This document shows positions 1 through 10,765 of a DNA stretch of 64,000 bases, piece by piece. Origin of the DNA: Spirodela intermedia. Taxonomy: Eukaryota > Streptophyta > Magnoliopsida > Alismatales > Araceae. The notes beneath the pieces are model-generated. The model did no database searches. It saw nothing but the letters and a program-made list of their open reading frames with translations, and was not told the DNA's origin. The translations under genes were made by a program, and so were the position numbers. The stretch spans positions 3,612,001-3,676,000 of the forward strand of contig LR746275.1 in the NCBI GenBank assembly GCA_902729315.2, written 5' to 3'. Position 1 is the first letter of the stretch. Every line of letters begins with the position of its first letter.

Positions 1-10
1 TTATTTATTG

Positions 11-53
11 TGTGTGTGTATGTGTGTGTGTGTGGGTGGGTGGGTGGGTGGGT
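11..53. repeat. (TG)n / (GGGT)n simple repeat
   Basis: A TG dinucleotide run passes into several GGGT units. It lies upstream of the first recognisable ArgJ exon, probably inside an ArgJ intron. The G-runs on the + strand could form a quadruplex; that is inference only. Confidence 0.85.
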
Positions 54-389
54 GTCGGTAGGTATGGGTGTGTATTTGGGAGGGGGGGTGCGGCTGGTAG
101 TGATTATTCTCGTCTGTTCTATGATAATCTATTTATAGTTTTCTCAATATTTATTTTGATTAGGTGACTAATTACTGGTGCATAAGGCATGAAGCTACGA
201 TATCTACACCATTTCTTTCCTTTAGTGGTCGCTCATGGCCTGTTGAGCTCGTTATAGGTCTTCATATTCGGTCTAACTTTAGTAACCTTACACCAAAAAA
301 GTTCATATGCACTAACTTCTTGCTTTATTTTTAAGAATTTATACACTGTAAAAATAGGAAATAATTTCTAAAGTTTCTGTTCAATGCAG

Positions 390-2945
390 GGCGACGCTGG
401 TTACCAAGATGTCATAGAATGCTCAAATACTGTAGCTGAGGTCTCTTTGACTTTAGAAATTTTGACATCCTATTTTCCTGTATATAACAAAAAAATTCAT
501 CATACGCTATGGTTGTGATTATTCCTTTCCTGCTTGTGCAGCTCCTCCAAATCGGGCAAGAATCTGTGCTGGTGGAATCCACTGGTGTTATTGGTCAAAG
601 AATAAAGAAGGTAACGGTTGTACAAAGAAATACTGAAATGTTCCTTCGTCTTATCTATGTATCTCTCCCTTCCAGTCTGTCCTCCCCGTGGAAACTGGAC
701 GATGATACTTGTTCGATGGAGTTTAGGGCTTCTGCTGCAGCCTTTCGTCTTTCTACCATCTCAGTTGGGTCTAGTTCTTCTTGTTGACCTCACATAATGC
801 AAGTTCTCTTTTGCCATTTGTTTTTGCAGGAGGCCCTTCTTTCTTCACTTCCAACGCTGATTGCCTCATTAACATCATCTACAGAAGGGTATCTATGTGA
901 CTGCTGTTAATCGAGCTAGTTCTGCTAAAATTTATGGATTGGTTTACTTTTGGGTATTTTAATGTCCAGCATTTTCCATGTCTGGAAAAAAAAAATTCAA
1001 TCTTTGTCTGGTTGTATGCGCCTGCAGAGCAGATTCTGCTGCTGTAGCGATCACAACGACTGATCTTGTCAGCAAGAGTGTAGCTGTTGAGACAAAGGTT
1101 TACAATTATCCACTTATCACTATTACTAAGAACGTGCTGAATTAATAATTATTCTGTTCTTCTCATAGCCTTGTTTTCGGTCACTCCTAGCAGTTCATTT
1201 CATCTATGATCATTGGTTCTGTGGACTGAGCAGGTCGGCAGTTCACTCATCAGAGTTGGGGGGATGGCGAAAGGTTCTGGGATGATTCACCCAAATATGG
1301 CGACTATGCTTGGTGTATGCCATTGTTTCATCTCTCCCCACCCCTCCTTCAGTAATGGTGTTCCAGTTTTCTCACATCGCTGAAGATACTGTAGGTGATA
1401 ACAACTGATGCTTCGGTTGCAACAAGTGTCTGGAGAGAAATGGTGCGGAAATCTGTGGACAGAAGCTTTAACCAAATAACGGTAACATTCTTTTCAGCAA
1501 ATCTACTCTCTGTTGTTTTTCTATTGTCCTGTTGCAGAAATGATCAAGGGACTTTCGTGTGAATTTTACTAAATACTCCTTAAGAAACTTATTTTTTGTG
1601 CACAATCCAATCTGAATGCGGCAGGAGAAGCATAGTCCATATAGCAGCTCAATCTTTGCAAGAAATGGGCTTTCTTGATTTTTGTACAAATCTTTCAGGT
1701 AGATGGAGACACGAGTACCAATGACACTGTTATTGCACTCGCCAGTGGGTTATCTGGGTCGACCAAGATTTCCTCCCTCGAGGGTTCTGATGCTGCGCAG
1801 CTTCAAGCATGCCTTGATGCTGTATGCTCAGTTCTTAACGGCACACTTCAGTTTTTCTTATCTTTTTATTTTTTGCGTGAAAAGGGTTCCATTCATAGCA
1901 TTTATTGCTTTCCAGGTAATGCAGGGCCTTGCAAAATCTATAGCATGGGATGGTGAAGGCGCAACATGCTTGATTGAGGTATTATCATCCTTGACCATGG
2001 TACATAAACATATATATATATATATATATTATGTATGTATAAATATAAATATACATGGGATTATGATTTCTTTCAGAAAAAAAAAACAATTTCATAATTA
2101 TTTGCCGAAGTTGTTCTTCATTCTCAGGTCAGTGTTTCTGGAGCGAAAGATGAGACAGAAGCAGCAAAGATTGCGCGTTCAGTTGCAGCCTCATCGCTCG
2201 TCAAGGTATCAATCCAGAGGGCATCATGGACCCTAGCCTGCATAAAATGGGAAGTTTATTAGTCTGAGAAAATGGAAATTTCAATGATCTTGTAGAATCC
2301 TAAGCTTTCCATATCCTCCCTTAGGCTGCTGTTTATGGAAGGGATCCGAATTGGGGGCGCATTGCCTCTGCTGTCGGCTATGCTGGCATTCAGTTTGACC
2401 TGAAAGACCTTTGCATCTCTCTTGGGAATATCGAGCTCATGAACAGTGGTCAACCTCTTCCATTCGACAGGTAACATCTGAAAAGCTCCAGCATCAGGCA
2501 GAAGCCCACTGTAAGGCTTTGCTCTGATTGGTATAGAAAGAAATTCACATATTATATATAAATATTTATTTTTGAAATATTTTAGAATAACTTTTATTGA
2601 TGTCATATTTTTCCCCCATGGCAGAGACAGTGCAAGCTCTTACCTCAGGCATGCAGGAGAGATCCATGGGACTGTTGAAATCCGTGTTTCTGTGGGTAAG
2701 CCCGGCTGTACTCTACTCTATGAGGATTGAAGGGATTGAAGGGGGTGGGGCCCGTTTTCAGCTTCTCCGGGCTTTTATTTATTTATTTATTTGTTCCACT
2801 TAAGCCCGAAAAAAAACCTTCCCACAATGGAGAATGATCACCTTCCTGGTCTGGTTCCACAGGGCATGGAGAAGGAAGCGGCAGGGCCTGGGGCTGCGAT
2901 CTGAGCTACGACTATGTCAAGATTAACGCCGAGTACACCACGTGA
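390..2945 (+). CDS. ArgJ: Arginine biosynthesis bifunctional protein ArgJ, chloroplastic (5' end outside window)
   Basis: Glutamate N-acetyltransferase / amino-acid acetyltransferase of the cyclic arginine pathway in the plastid. It moves acetyl from N-acetylornithine to glutamate and can also make N-acetylglutamate from acetyl-CoA. Twelve exons were placed by hand: 390-440, 542-610, 830-888, 1028-1097, 1234-1314, 1395-1481, 1699-1821, 1916-1978, 2128-2205, 2325-2470, 2625-2695 and 2863-2945 (TGA). All phases join, giving 326 residues. Family marks seen: [12 protein letters not shown], then [15 protein letters not shown], where the Ala-Thr bond is the known self-cleavage site and Thr is the nucleophile of the beta chain. 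Further on are [20 protein letters not shown] and the C-terminal [15 protein letters not shown] ending. Whole ArgJ is about 460 residues, so the transit peptide and roughly the first quarter to third are missing. Bases 1-389 hold no exon I could place. Confidence 0.95.
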
Positions 2946-4092
2946 GCTTTGACCGTTGACCCAGGGTGAGAGGTCAAAAAGCACACGCATGCAGGTGGAC
3001 CCAGTCTCATGAGCTTTACCTTATTATTTCCTCACGTCTACTGTCGTAGAAGCATTGATCTTCTAGATGGGCCGGGCTGTGATGATGCGGATGCTGGCAT
3101 CTGACGTGTTCTAACTGGGAAAACCCAAGCAGAAATGGCTAGGCGCTTAGGAATGTTAATGAGCCGGGCTCCTGATGGGCTTTGGGCCCGGCTCAGCCTC
3201 TTGACTTCATGAAATGTCGTCTTCCTTGGCTCATCAAAGGTTCTATTTTTAGTTAAATGAGTTTCTTTTTATAATTTCTTATTTATATTATATTATTATA
3301 CCATTTTTGGTAAATAAATAAACAAAAGAAATTCCGCAGGGGAAGTCGGTCTGTTTTTGTGGATTGGATGATGATAATAGCAATTTGCCATTTTATGTAG
3401 AGGTTGACATCTCCCCTAATATGTTATAAAATATGTTTTCTAGTACCACACGGGGAAGGTATATACGTAAATACGAATTAAGAAGGGATGAAATCACAAT
3501 TGTTACTCGAGAAGAGTCATTTTTAATGAAGGAGAGAGATTTTTGCGCGTACAGCTAGGTGTCTGGTCTCTACTGGTGGACGGGCCTTTGGGCGGCGTGT
3601 GGAAGAGCTTGCGTGCTCCGCAGGAACACCGTAAACCACTTGCCCATCGATAAAAGCAGGTGGAATTTGTACGGAGGCAGACCGATTGGGGGAAATTATT
3701 TGGTATTTATGTGATTATGATGAGGATAGAGGGTATTCTAGGTATCAGAGGGGAAAGGAAAATCGGTACGTTGAGCCGCCGGGCTATCGATAAAAAGGTA
3801 GCCTTATGACGTGGCATGGAATTATTGGAGGGAGATCCTTTTTCTGGCCGCAAACAAGAGGTATCATGATATTTCGACGCACTACCTAAAGTCCAGGTGG
3901 GGGAGTCTTTATGTAGTTGTCTCCCCTTCTTCTTTAGCGGTAGATGCTCTTCGCAGGCCTCTGATTTCGGAGGCCGTCCGCTACTTTCCGAACCCTATTT
4001 TCTGCTCGAAAATCTGCACCAATCTCGTCTCATAGGCCGTCAATCCCGCTGGGCGGTCCGTCTTCCGATCCGATCGAGCTACGCCGGAAAAA
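2946..4092. other. ArgJ-ADF intergenic spacer
   Basis: 3' flank of ArgJ, then promoter and 5' UTR of the ADF gene. It is AT-rich up to about 3,500 and pyrimidine-rich close to the ADF start. No open frame with coding character and no RNA gene was seen. Confidence 0.6.
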
Positions 4093-5464
4093 ATGGTAAC
4101 GCCTCTTACCCTTTTTCTCCCCGCCGTCCGAGATTCTTGACGTAGGGCTTGTATTTCCGGAATTGTCTCCGGGCTTTACTGATGATCGCTCTACCCTCCG
4201 AGTTTGCTCATGCGTGGTGTTTTATGGGGGTTGCGTGATCGGAACAAGCTCCTCCTCCCAACAGATTGATTAGATCCCTCTCGTGATTATTTTCACCCGC
4301 GATCTAGGCTTTGATTTTTCGGCCTTTTTGTGTTTCTATGTAGTGCTCGTGCATCCCATTGTCTGCCCGTATTTTCGATATTCATGGAGGGGTCTTTTTG
4401 TGTGCCTTTAACTATTTCTGCCGGAATTATTTGACACAACTTGCAGGTTGTATCTGTTGGTGCCCATTAGATCCTAGAGGTTGGGGATCGATTGGGTCGA
4501 TTCTTTTTTTGGCACATGGAGTCTGTTTTTTCCGTGAACTTTAACCATCCCTGATTGATGCGGTGGACGAATTGTGCATGTCACATTTTTGTCTGTGGTC
4601 AAAGAATTGTGATGATTTGGATTACCGTTGCCTGATTTTTTTTCTTTTCGTAATCGTTTAGCTTTTTTTGTCGTGTTGATAATTTTGTTGGATTGAGAAG
4701 AGAAAGTCATTTTCATATAATCCATTTCGTCGGATAGGTTTTTTTCTTTTTCTCTGTTTTTGAATTTCTTTGGCAAATTGCCTCACCCCGTCAAAAACAA
4801 CAATGAATGAAACGGGTGTCTCAAATCTTTAGTTTTCTTTATATCGTGCGATCATTGTTCTTTCCTTATATTTTTCGCTAATGGATTTCTCAAACAACCG
4901 TGTAGATATGATCTCCGATCCTCCGTACATTCATGTGTCTCACTTTACAGGCCAATGCAGCGTCTGGTATGGCTGTGAATGATGACTGCAAGCTGAAGTT
5001 TTTAGAACTGAAGGCCAAGAGAACCCACCGCTTCATAGTTTACAAAATTGACGAGAAACTGAAACAGGTTATAGTGGAGAAAGTTGGGGAGCCCGCTCTT
5101 ACTTACGAGGACTTTGCTGCAAGTCTTCCTGAAAATGAATGCAGATATGCCATTTATGATTTCGATTTTGTGACTGAAGAGAACTGCCAGAAGAGTAAAA
5201 TATTCTTCATTGCATGGTAATATTCCCATGGCCCGATTTAGTTGATTTTTTTGTATCTTCTTCTCCTTATTAATCACTGTTTTTCTCCCCATCCTTTACC
5301 CCTTTTGATAAAGGTCTCCTGATACTGCTAGAGTGAGAAGTAAGATGTTGTATGCAAGTTCAAAGGACAGATTCAGGAGGGAGCTAGATGGCATTCAAGT
5401 GGAGTTGCAAGCTACTGATCCAACAGAGATGGGGCTTGATGTCATCAGAGGCCGGGCCAATTAA
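4093..5464 (+). CDS. ADF: Actin-depolymerizing factor (ADF/cofilin)
   Basis: Small actin-binding protein that severs and depolymerises filaments in the cytoplasm. Exons are 4093-4095 (only the ATG), 4951-5216 and 5314-5464 (TAA), giving 139 residues, the normal plant ADF length. The protein begins [18 protein letters not shown]. The N-terminal Ser in ASGMAV is the usual phosphorylation site, and the actin-binding helix with [19 protein letters not shown] is intact near residues 95-115. The gene ends in the typical [15 protein letters not shown]. The start was chosen because plant ADF genes have a conserved intron directly after the initiation codon; here the donor gtaacg follows the ATG at 4096. 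The first intron is 855 bases and T-rich, a kind that often enhances expression. It lies directly upstream of H2B, as in Arabidopsis. Confidence 0.96.
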
Positions 5465-6388
5465 GTGTGCACATCAGCATGCATTGCAGATTTACTGCTT
5501 CTTTACTTGTCGCGGGCTGGCTCTTTAAGTGGTGTTTATATTTTCCGTGGAGGGTGGGTTGGTGGCTACATATGCTATGGGAGTGTTCTTCAGAACGTTA
5601 TTCAATGAAATCCTTGTCTTCCTTCAAAAAATTGGTGATCTTGGATATATTATATGATTTGTTTTTTTGTGGACCTACGTGACGACAAGTGTCTACAAGC
5701 TTAACCCAATGCAGAATCTTTTGGGTACTCTCAGCCGACATTACTAGCCTGATGATTATCTTGATTCCGGATCCTGGAAAGTGTCCCTGATGATTATATA
5801 ATCCTCGTTGGATGAAAATCCATTTTCCCATTTTAAAGCTTCATGATTCGTGTGAACTATATATATAGGATCCACACTGCTGTTCATGTCGTGTTCATGT
5901 GGAGTTCTTCTCCAATGTTCTTGATTTGAAATGGGTCAGCAACCCGGAGAAAAAAGTTGCTCTGTTTTTGGTCACTCGGGTTCTGATTCCAACTCATGAA
6001 TCGGAACCCACCCTTGAAGGGGGGGCTTCTTCTGTGTTCTTGATTAGGATTGGGTCAGTGACCCCAGCGATAGTTTGCTCTGTTCTTGGCGGATAATGCT
6101 GAATTGGTCTTGGATCTTCTTCACTGTGGCATTGAAGGTCACAGCCTCGAGGGTGTATCGAAGACAGTGCAAGAGAACTCTGCTGCTTATATATATGCTG
6201 TATATCGTGTTTTTCTTGCAAGAGAAGTTATATTTTTCTTGCATTGAAGGTGACATGAATTTTGATATTGCTAAGTATTTACCTGATGAGAGTTTCGATG
6301 AGTCAGCTCGGTCTCGGGTCCCTTGCCTAACCCGGTCTGCAAGTGCCCGGCTTTAATGGGGTTTGACTTTACTTGGAGAGCGGGCTTT

Positions 6389-6389
<1 letters not shown>

Positions 6390-6457
<68 letters not shown>
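6390..6457. repeat. (TA)n(GA)n compound microsatellite
   Basis: About 11 TA units run directly into about 22 GA units, upstream of the H2B promoter. TGGGCC-type motifs follow immediately (cattgggccgggcc). Confidence 0.95.
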
Positions 6458-6460
<3 letters not shown>

Positions 6461-6608
6461 ATTGGGCCGGGCCAGATGGGCTTCGCAGCTTTTGGGAAAA
6501 ATTATCTTTTTTAATATCTCCTTAAATAAGCGGACATTCACCTGATCCACGAGGCGCATTCGCGTGGTGGTGGAAGACGCGCGATAATCCGCCGAAAGGT
6601 AAAAGAGC

Positions 6609-6742
6609 CAATAGCACTGGAATACGTTGCATGATATGGTCCGTCGATCTGGGACAGTTCCAACGGGTTAGATATCGCCAGCTCAGCCATCCGCGTGGGT
6701 GAGCCTAACCCAGTGCACTCACTCTCACATTTCCGATATAAG
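6609..6742 (+). promoter_or_regulatory. Probable H2B core promoter (CCAAT and TATA-like box)
   Basis: A CCAAT pentamer stands at 6609-6613 and a TATA-like gatataag at 6735-6742, about 80 bases before the H2B ATG. The spacing fits a short 5' UTR. I found no exact plant histone octamer, so the assignment rests on position and these two boxes. Confidence 0.45.
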
Positions 6743-6819
6743 AGAAATCGTGGCGTGTTCCTCTGCGGAAGGTAGGTGGTGTCTCTGAACTGCTGTAGCT
6801 TCAGTCGGTCGGTTCCACG

Positions 6820-7281
6820 ATGGCGCCCAAGGCAGAGAAGAAGCCCGCGGAGAAGAAGCCGGCGGCCGAGAAGCCGGCGGAGGAGAAGAAGGCGGTGGCG
6901 GAGAAGGCTCCGGCGGAGAAGAAGCCCAAGGCGGAGAAGAAGCTCCCCGCCAAGGATACATCTGCCTCCGGCGAGAAGAAGAAGAAGAAGAAGATCAAGA
7001 AGGGAAGCGAAACTTACAAGATCTACATCTTCAAGGTCCTCAAGCAGGTCCACCCCGACATCGGCATCTCCAGCAAGGCCATGGGGATCATGAACAGCTT
7101 CATCAACGACATCTTCGAGAAGCTCGCCCAGGAGGCCTCCCGTCTCGCCCGGTACAATAAGAAGCCCACCATCACCTCCCGGGAGATCCAGACGTCTGTC
7201 AGGCTTGTCCTCCCCGGTGAGCTCGCTAAGCACGCCGTCTCCGAGGGCACCAAGGCCGTCACCAAGTTCACGAGCTCTTGA
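6820..7281 (+). CDS. Histone H2B
   Basis: Core histone that pairs with H2A in the nucleosome. It is a single uninterrupted exon of 153 residues, as expected for plant replication-dependent histones. The tail (residues about 1-55) is a run of Lys/Ala/Glu/Pro modules of the AEKKPAEKK type. The histone fold begins at [20 protein letters not shown] and runs through [20 protein letters not shown] and [20 protein letters not shown]. The C-terminal AVTKFTSS carries the Lys that is mono-ubiquitinated in plants (about residue 149). Codon third positions are very GC-rich. A long antisense frame over the same bases is a composition shadow. Confidence 0.98.
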   Translation: MAPKAEKKPAEKKPAAEKPAEEKKAVAEKAPAEKKPKAEKKLPAKDTSASGEKKKKKKIKKGSETYKIYIFKVLKQVHPDIGISSKAMGIMNSFINDIFEKLAQEASRLARYNKKPTITSREIQTSVRLVLPGELAKHAVSEGTKAVTKFTSS

Positions 7282-7353
7282 ATCCTGCGCTAATACTGTG
7301 TAGTATAAGCAATCGGCGTCCTGGATTTGTCAGGAAATTCGTCAGTGTAAATC

Positions 7354-7425
7354 GGGTCCATAGCTCAGTGGTAGAGCATTTGACTGCAGATCAAGAGGTC
7401 ACCGGTTCGAACCCGGTTGGGCCCT
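7354..7425 (+). tRNA. trnC-GCA: tRNA-Cys (GCA)
   Basis: A 72-base cloverleaf folds by eye. The acceptor GGGTCCA pairs with TGGGCCC (one G-T pair). The D-arm is GCTC-AGTGGTA-GAGC, the anticodon stem TTTGA/TCAAG has loop CTGCAGA (anticodon GCA), and the T-arm is ACCGG-TTCGAAC-CCGGT. There is no intron. The internal B box GGTTCGAAC is perfect. A run of five T (7444-7448) on the + strand can serve as Pol III terminator. It lies 73 bases after the H2B stop. Confidence 0.95.
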
Positions 7426-7822
7426 CCCCTCCCTAAAACTCGCTTTTTGAAATGAATCTCAACGAGCTCCATCTCCATTTTTCTAATTTACTAGAAATGT
7501 ACGGATAATATTTCAGTTTTCGCGCTAAGAAGTATGTTAACTAATTGTTCGAATTTCGAGGTTAGTCAGTTATTAGTAATATCATTTGCAGTAATAATAT
7601 CATTCCCCACCAGGGTAGATATTAGTAGGTGGAGGCGGTGAGTTCTTTGAACCTCTGTATTCCTCACTGGCTCCCTCCCCGTCGAGGTCTGAGCCTCAGA
7701 AGTGGCTGTTGACCTTCTCTGCCTGCCCTGCCCCCTTCGTCGGTCCCGATCGCTTCTGAAACCCTAGGAGGCGACGGCTCTGGTCTTCCCCCCGCGTAAG
7801 CCTCCCTCTTCTTTCCACTGAC
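7426..7822. other. tRNA-ALY spacer with telo-box
   Basis: Spacer and 5' UTR of the ALY gene. The element AAACCCTA (telo-box) is at 7759-7766, 57 bases before the ATG. Such boxes are common in leaders and promoters of plant translation and RNA-processing genes. Confidence 0.5.
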
Positions 7823-10765
7823 ATGTCGAGCGCGTTGGATACGTCCCTGGACGAGCTGATTAAGAAGAGCAAGAAGTCTGGGAGCGGAAATTTGCGACGG
7901 CAGGGCGGGCGTGGATCCGGCTCTGGACCCACTCGCCGGGTGTCCAATCGATCGGGGAGCCGGGCAGTTCCTTATTCTGTCGGAAAGGTGAACCTAGGGC
8001 TTCTTTTTCTGGATCTCGAACAGATTGAGCGGGTTCGGAGATCTAGGTTTTTCCTTTGACGTATCACGGAAACATAGTTTATGTAGATCTGAAAGGATTT
8101 CCCCCCTCCTCCTATCGTGGCTTCTTTGAACAGCCTCCTCAAGCTCCCGATACAGTATGGCAGCACGATATGTATTCCGATCCGGCGGCATCATATCCAG
8201 GGCCATGTGTGGCTAGGGCTTCTGCCATAGAGACCGGGACAAAACTCTACATCTCCAATCTGGATTACGCCGTATCGAACGACGACATCAAGGTCACTCC
8301 CGCCCCTATTTCTCCTGTTCCGTCATTCATGAAACTAAGCTCCAATCGTTGGCCTTTTTGTTCTTCCAGAATTACCCCCCTTGTATTTTCCCGTATATTT
8401 AATGCGCACATTTGTGTACAAGCACAATTCTTTGCACCTGCCTGCGGTGGGTTTTATTTTACTGGTTAACATTGTATCCATGTTCATTTTAATTGAGCTG
8501 TGTAGTTTGAACCAAGTGAAGAGCTTTTAATATCTCCACGAATCTGAAATATTTTTGGCTTTGGCTGAGCTGCTGACTTGAAGCTAATTTCTTGTGGTAC
8601 AAAATTTTAATTCACATAGATATTTCCTGTAAACGAAATCTTAAAATAATGTCCTGATTTTTTTAATTTTTTTCTATTATGCATGCTCTGTTTTTAATCT
8701 GAACCAATTTCTATGTAGAAAGAATATGATGCTCTGTTAAATTCCTGCTCTTCTGTGCAACGTTTTTTGGGTTTTTAGTTTCTAATCGAATACTTATTTA
8801 ATAGAAACTTATTCCAACTCGCTGCGCTGATTGTCTCTGATGATACATCTTTGCCAAGGGGAACTATTGCCTCCCTCTGATGCTTGATTTACTTTTCTCG
8901 TCCCTTTTTTATGGCTCTATTGCCTCCGCCTGCCTGTGGAAGCTTAATTAGTTGTCATCGATATTGTTATATCCTATTCGCAAATGACTTCTTACTCAGT
9001 CGAACTCATGCAATCCAAATAAGTTTAGCTGGAGAAATTTTCTGATGTTATTTTGTTATTCCTTCCTTTTTATCTTGGATCTCTGTTTGCAGATGGAAAG
9101 GGACATTTCTAAACAATGTTTAGCTTGCCTTTAGAGTAGTAGGAAAATAGTGCACATAGCAAACAATGTTGTTCTTTCGATGGTTGTACATGATTTATTA
9201 TTATTATTTCCTGTGATTAGTAGTTGCTACCTTTCATTTATTTCATATTTACGATTGTGCACTAGCAGTGTCTTTCGTCCCCATGCGGTGGAAATATGAA
9301 TTTCCCTGCATACCTATCAATCTCGTAAATGGTTTTGAAGTCTGCCACTATATTCTTATCTTCTTAATAAAGCTTTAGCGTCATATATGGAAGTGAAACT
9401 ATTTACAGGGGCATCGTAGTACAGCTCAGAAAAAAACTCATCATGGCGGTGTTCACTGATGTGAAATTGTTTTACTGTTGACATCTATTCAGGAGCTCTT
9501 CTCAGAAGTTGGAGATCTGAAGCGATTCTCAGTTCACTATGATCGGAGTGGAAGATCAAAGGTATAGCTGAATGGACCATAGAGTGGTTATTTAGTGTCA
9601 AATATTTTTCGCATGTAACGTAGGTTTAGCTCAAGAGGGTAAGTTTTACAGGGAACTGCTGAAGTTGTATTCTCAAGGCGGGCAGATGCTGCAGCTGCCG
9701 TAGCTAGATACAACAATGTTCAACTCGATGGGAAGCCTATGAAAATAGAGATTGTTGGAACAAATATTGCGACACCTGCTGCTCCAGCTCCTCAAATTAC
9801 CACTGGCTTGTTCCGAAATCCTAATGGTATTTCTAAAAGGTTCGTTCTATGGAGTACAGTTTTAAATGTTCATGCTACAGGAACGGAGTTTCTATAGTTT
9901 AGTTGCGTTTGAAGAGGCTTTGGTTGCCTTCCTATGTTTCTGTACGATGTAATACAAAGCTTCATGCTAAACCAAAAAGGCTGGTCTTGTTTGAAAGATT
10001 TAAAACGATTTATATGTCCTCACGTCATAAGCGGCATGCCTTAATTTTTAAGCTAATATCTTATTGAGCATAGCAATACCACTTGGGTGCGTAGATACGT
10101 GTCTTCGTGGTTATTTAATATTTTGTGATTGGTGGCCTCGTGTGAGATTCTCCACATGGTAAAATGTTTCCTTCATTGGGGTCTTTATGTGCTTTATATT
10201 GTTCTTGTGTGGGAATGGGGTCTTCTTGCTATAAACATGTAAGACCGTGGACGATTCTCCTGAGCTATGGACAGTTCCGTATTTGCTGATTTGTTTCACT
10301 CTTTGCTGGGTGTTGGGATTCTTGTGCGATCATCTTGCACCTTTTATTTTTTGTTCCAAAAAAAAAAAAAGAAAAAATGAAGAAGAAGAAACACAACTTA
10401 CATATGAGACGCGCAAAGTGGGTAAAGCGAAGGGAAATAGTGTAGTTTTGCACTTTCATATGTGCTAGAATACTTAATTTTGACTTCGTTGTGATCAAAA
10501 GGACCATGGTGGGGCTTGTCTCTTTGCACTATTTCATTTTGCATCATGTGATACTCTGTTTGGAGTTTTCTGATTTCCACAATAATTTTGGAACAGTGGG
10601 CCAGCAAGGGATAGTTCCGTTGGGATATCTCGTCGTGGTGGTGGTGGCCGTAGGCGTGGTAGAGCTCGCAAACAGCCAGGGAAAGAGCGGAATGAGGAGA
10701 TATCACCTGCAGACCTTGATGCTGATTTGGAGAAGTATCATTCAGAAGCAATGCAGATCAACTGA
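7823..10765 (+). CDS. ALY: THO complex subunit 4 / ALY mRNA export adaptor
   Basis: Nuclear RNA-binding adaptor that links spliced mRNA and the UAP56/THO (TREX) complex to the export receptor. Exons: 7823-7987, 8134-8292, 9493-9561, 9652-9826 and 10605-10765, giving 242 residues. N-terminal conserved motif ALDTSLDELIKKSKK (UAP56-binding motif), then an Arg/Gly segment. An RRM spans about residues 91-162 with RNP2 LYISNL and RNP1-like KGTAEVVF. A second Arg/Gly-rich stretch is followed by the C-terminal helix DLDADLEKYHSEAMQIN, which repeats the UAP56-binding motif. The acceptor of exon 2 was set at 8134 because it alone keeps phase and gives the family sequence PYSVGK-(PPQ)-APDTVWQHDMY. The 5' end of exon 5 was likewise set by phase, giving PNARDSSVG. 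Intron 2 is 1.2 kb. Confidence 0.94.

Larger units (their letters stand above)
5465..6819. other. ADF-H2B intergenic spacer
   Basis: 3' UTR of ADF followed by AT-rich DNA with short frames that lack coding character. A compound microsatellite sits at 6390-6457, and the H2B promoter occupies the last 250 bases. Two similar short segments, around 5,930-5,985 and 6,040-6,095 (each with a gggtcagyaac/gtgacc core followed by a ttgctctgttttygg-like stretch), look like a decayed local duplication. Confidence 0.5.

Noticed and set aside
6538-7233. 231-codon - strand frame opposite H2B
   Set aside because: Leu/Asp/Gly-rich antisense shadow of the Lys/Ala-rich H2B tail.
10111-10507. Short frames around an A-run in ALY intron 4
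   Set aside because: No codon bias, motif or splice context; they lie inside an intron of a well supported gene.
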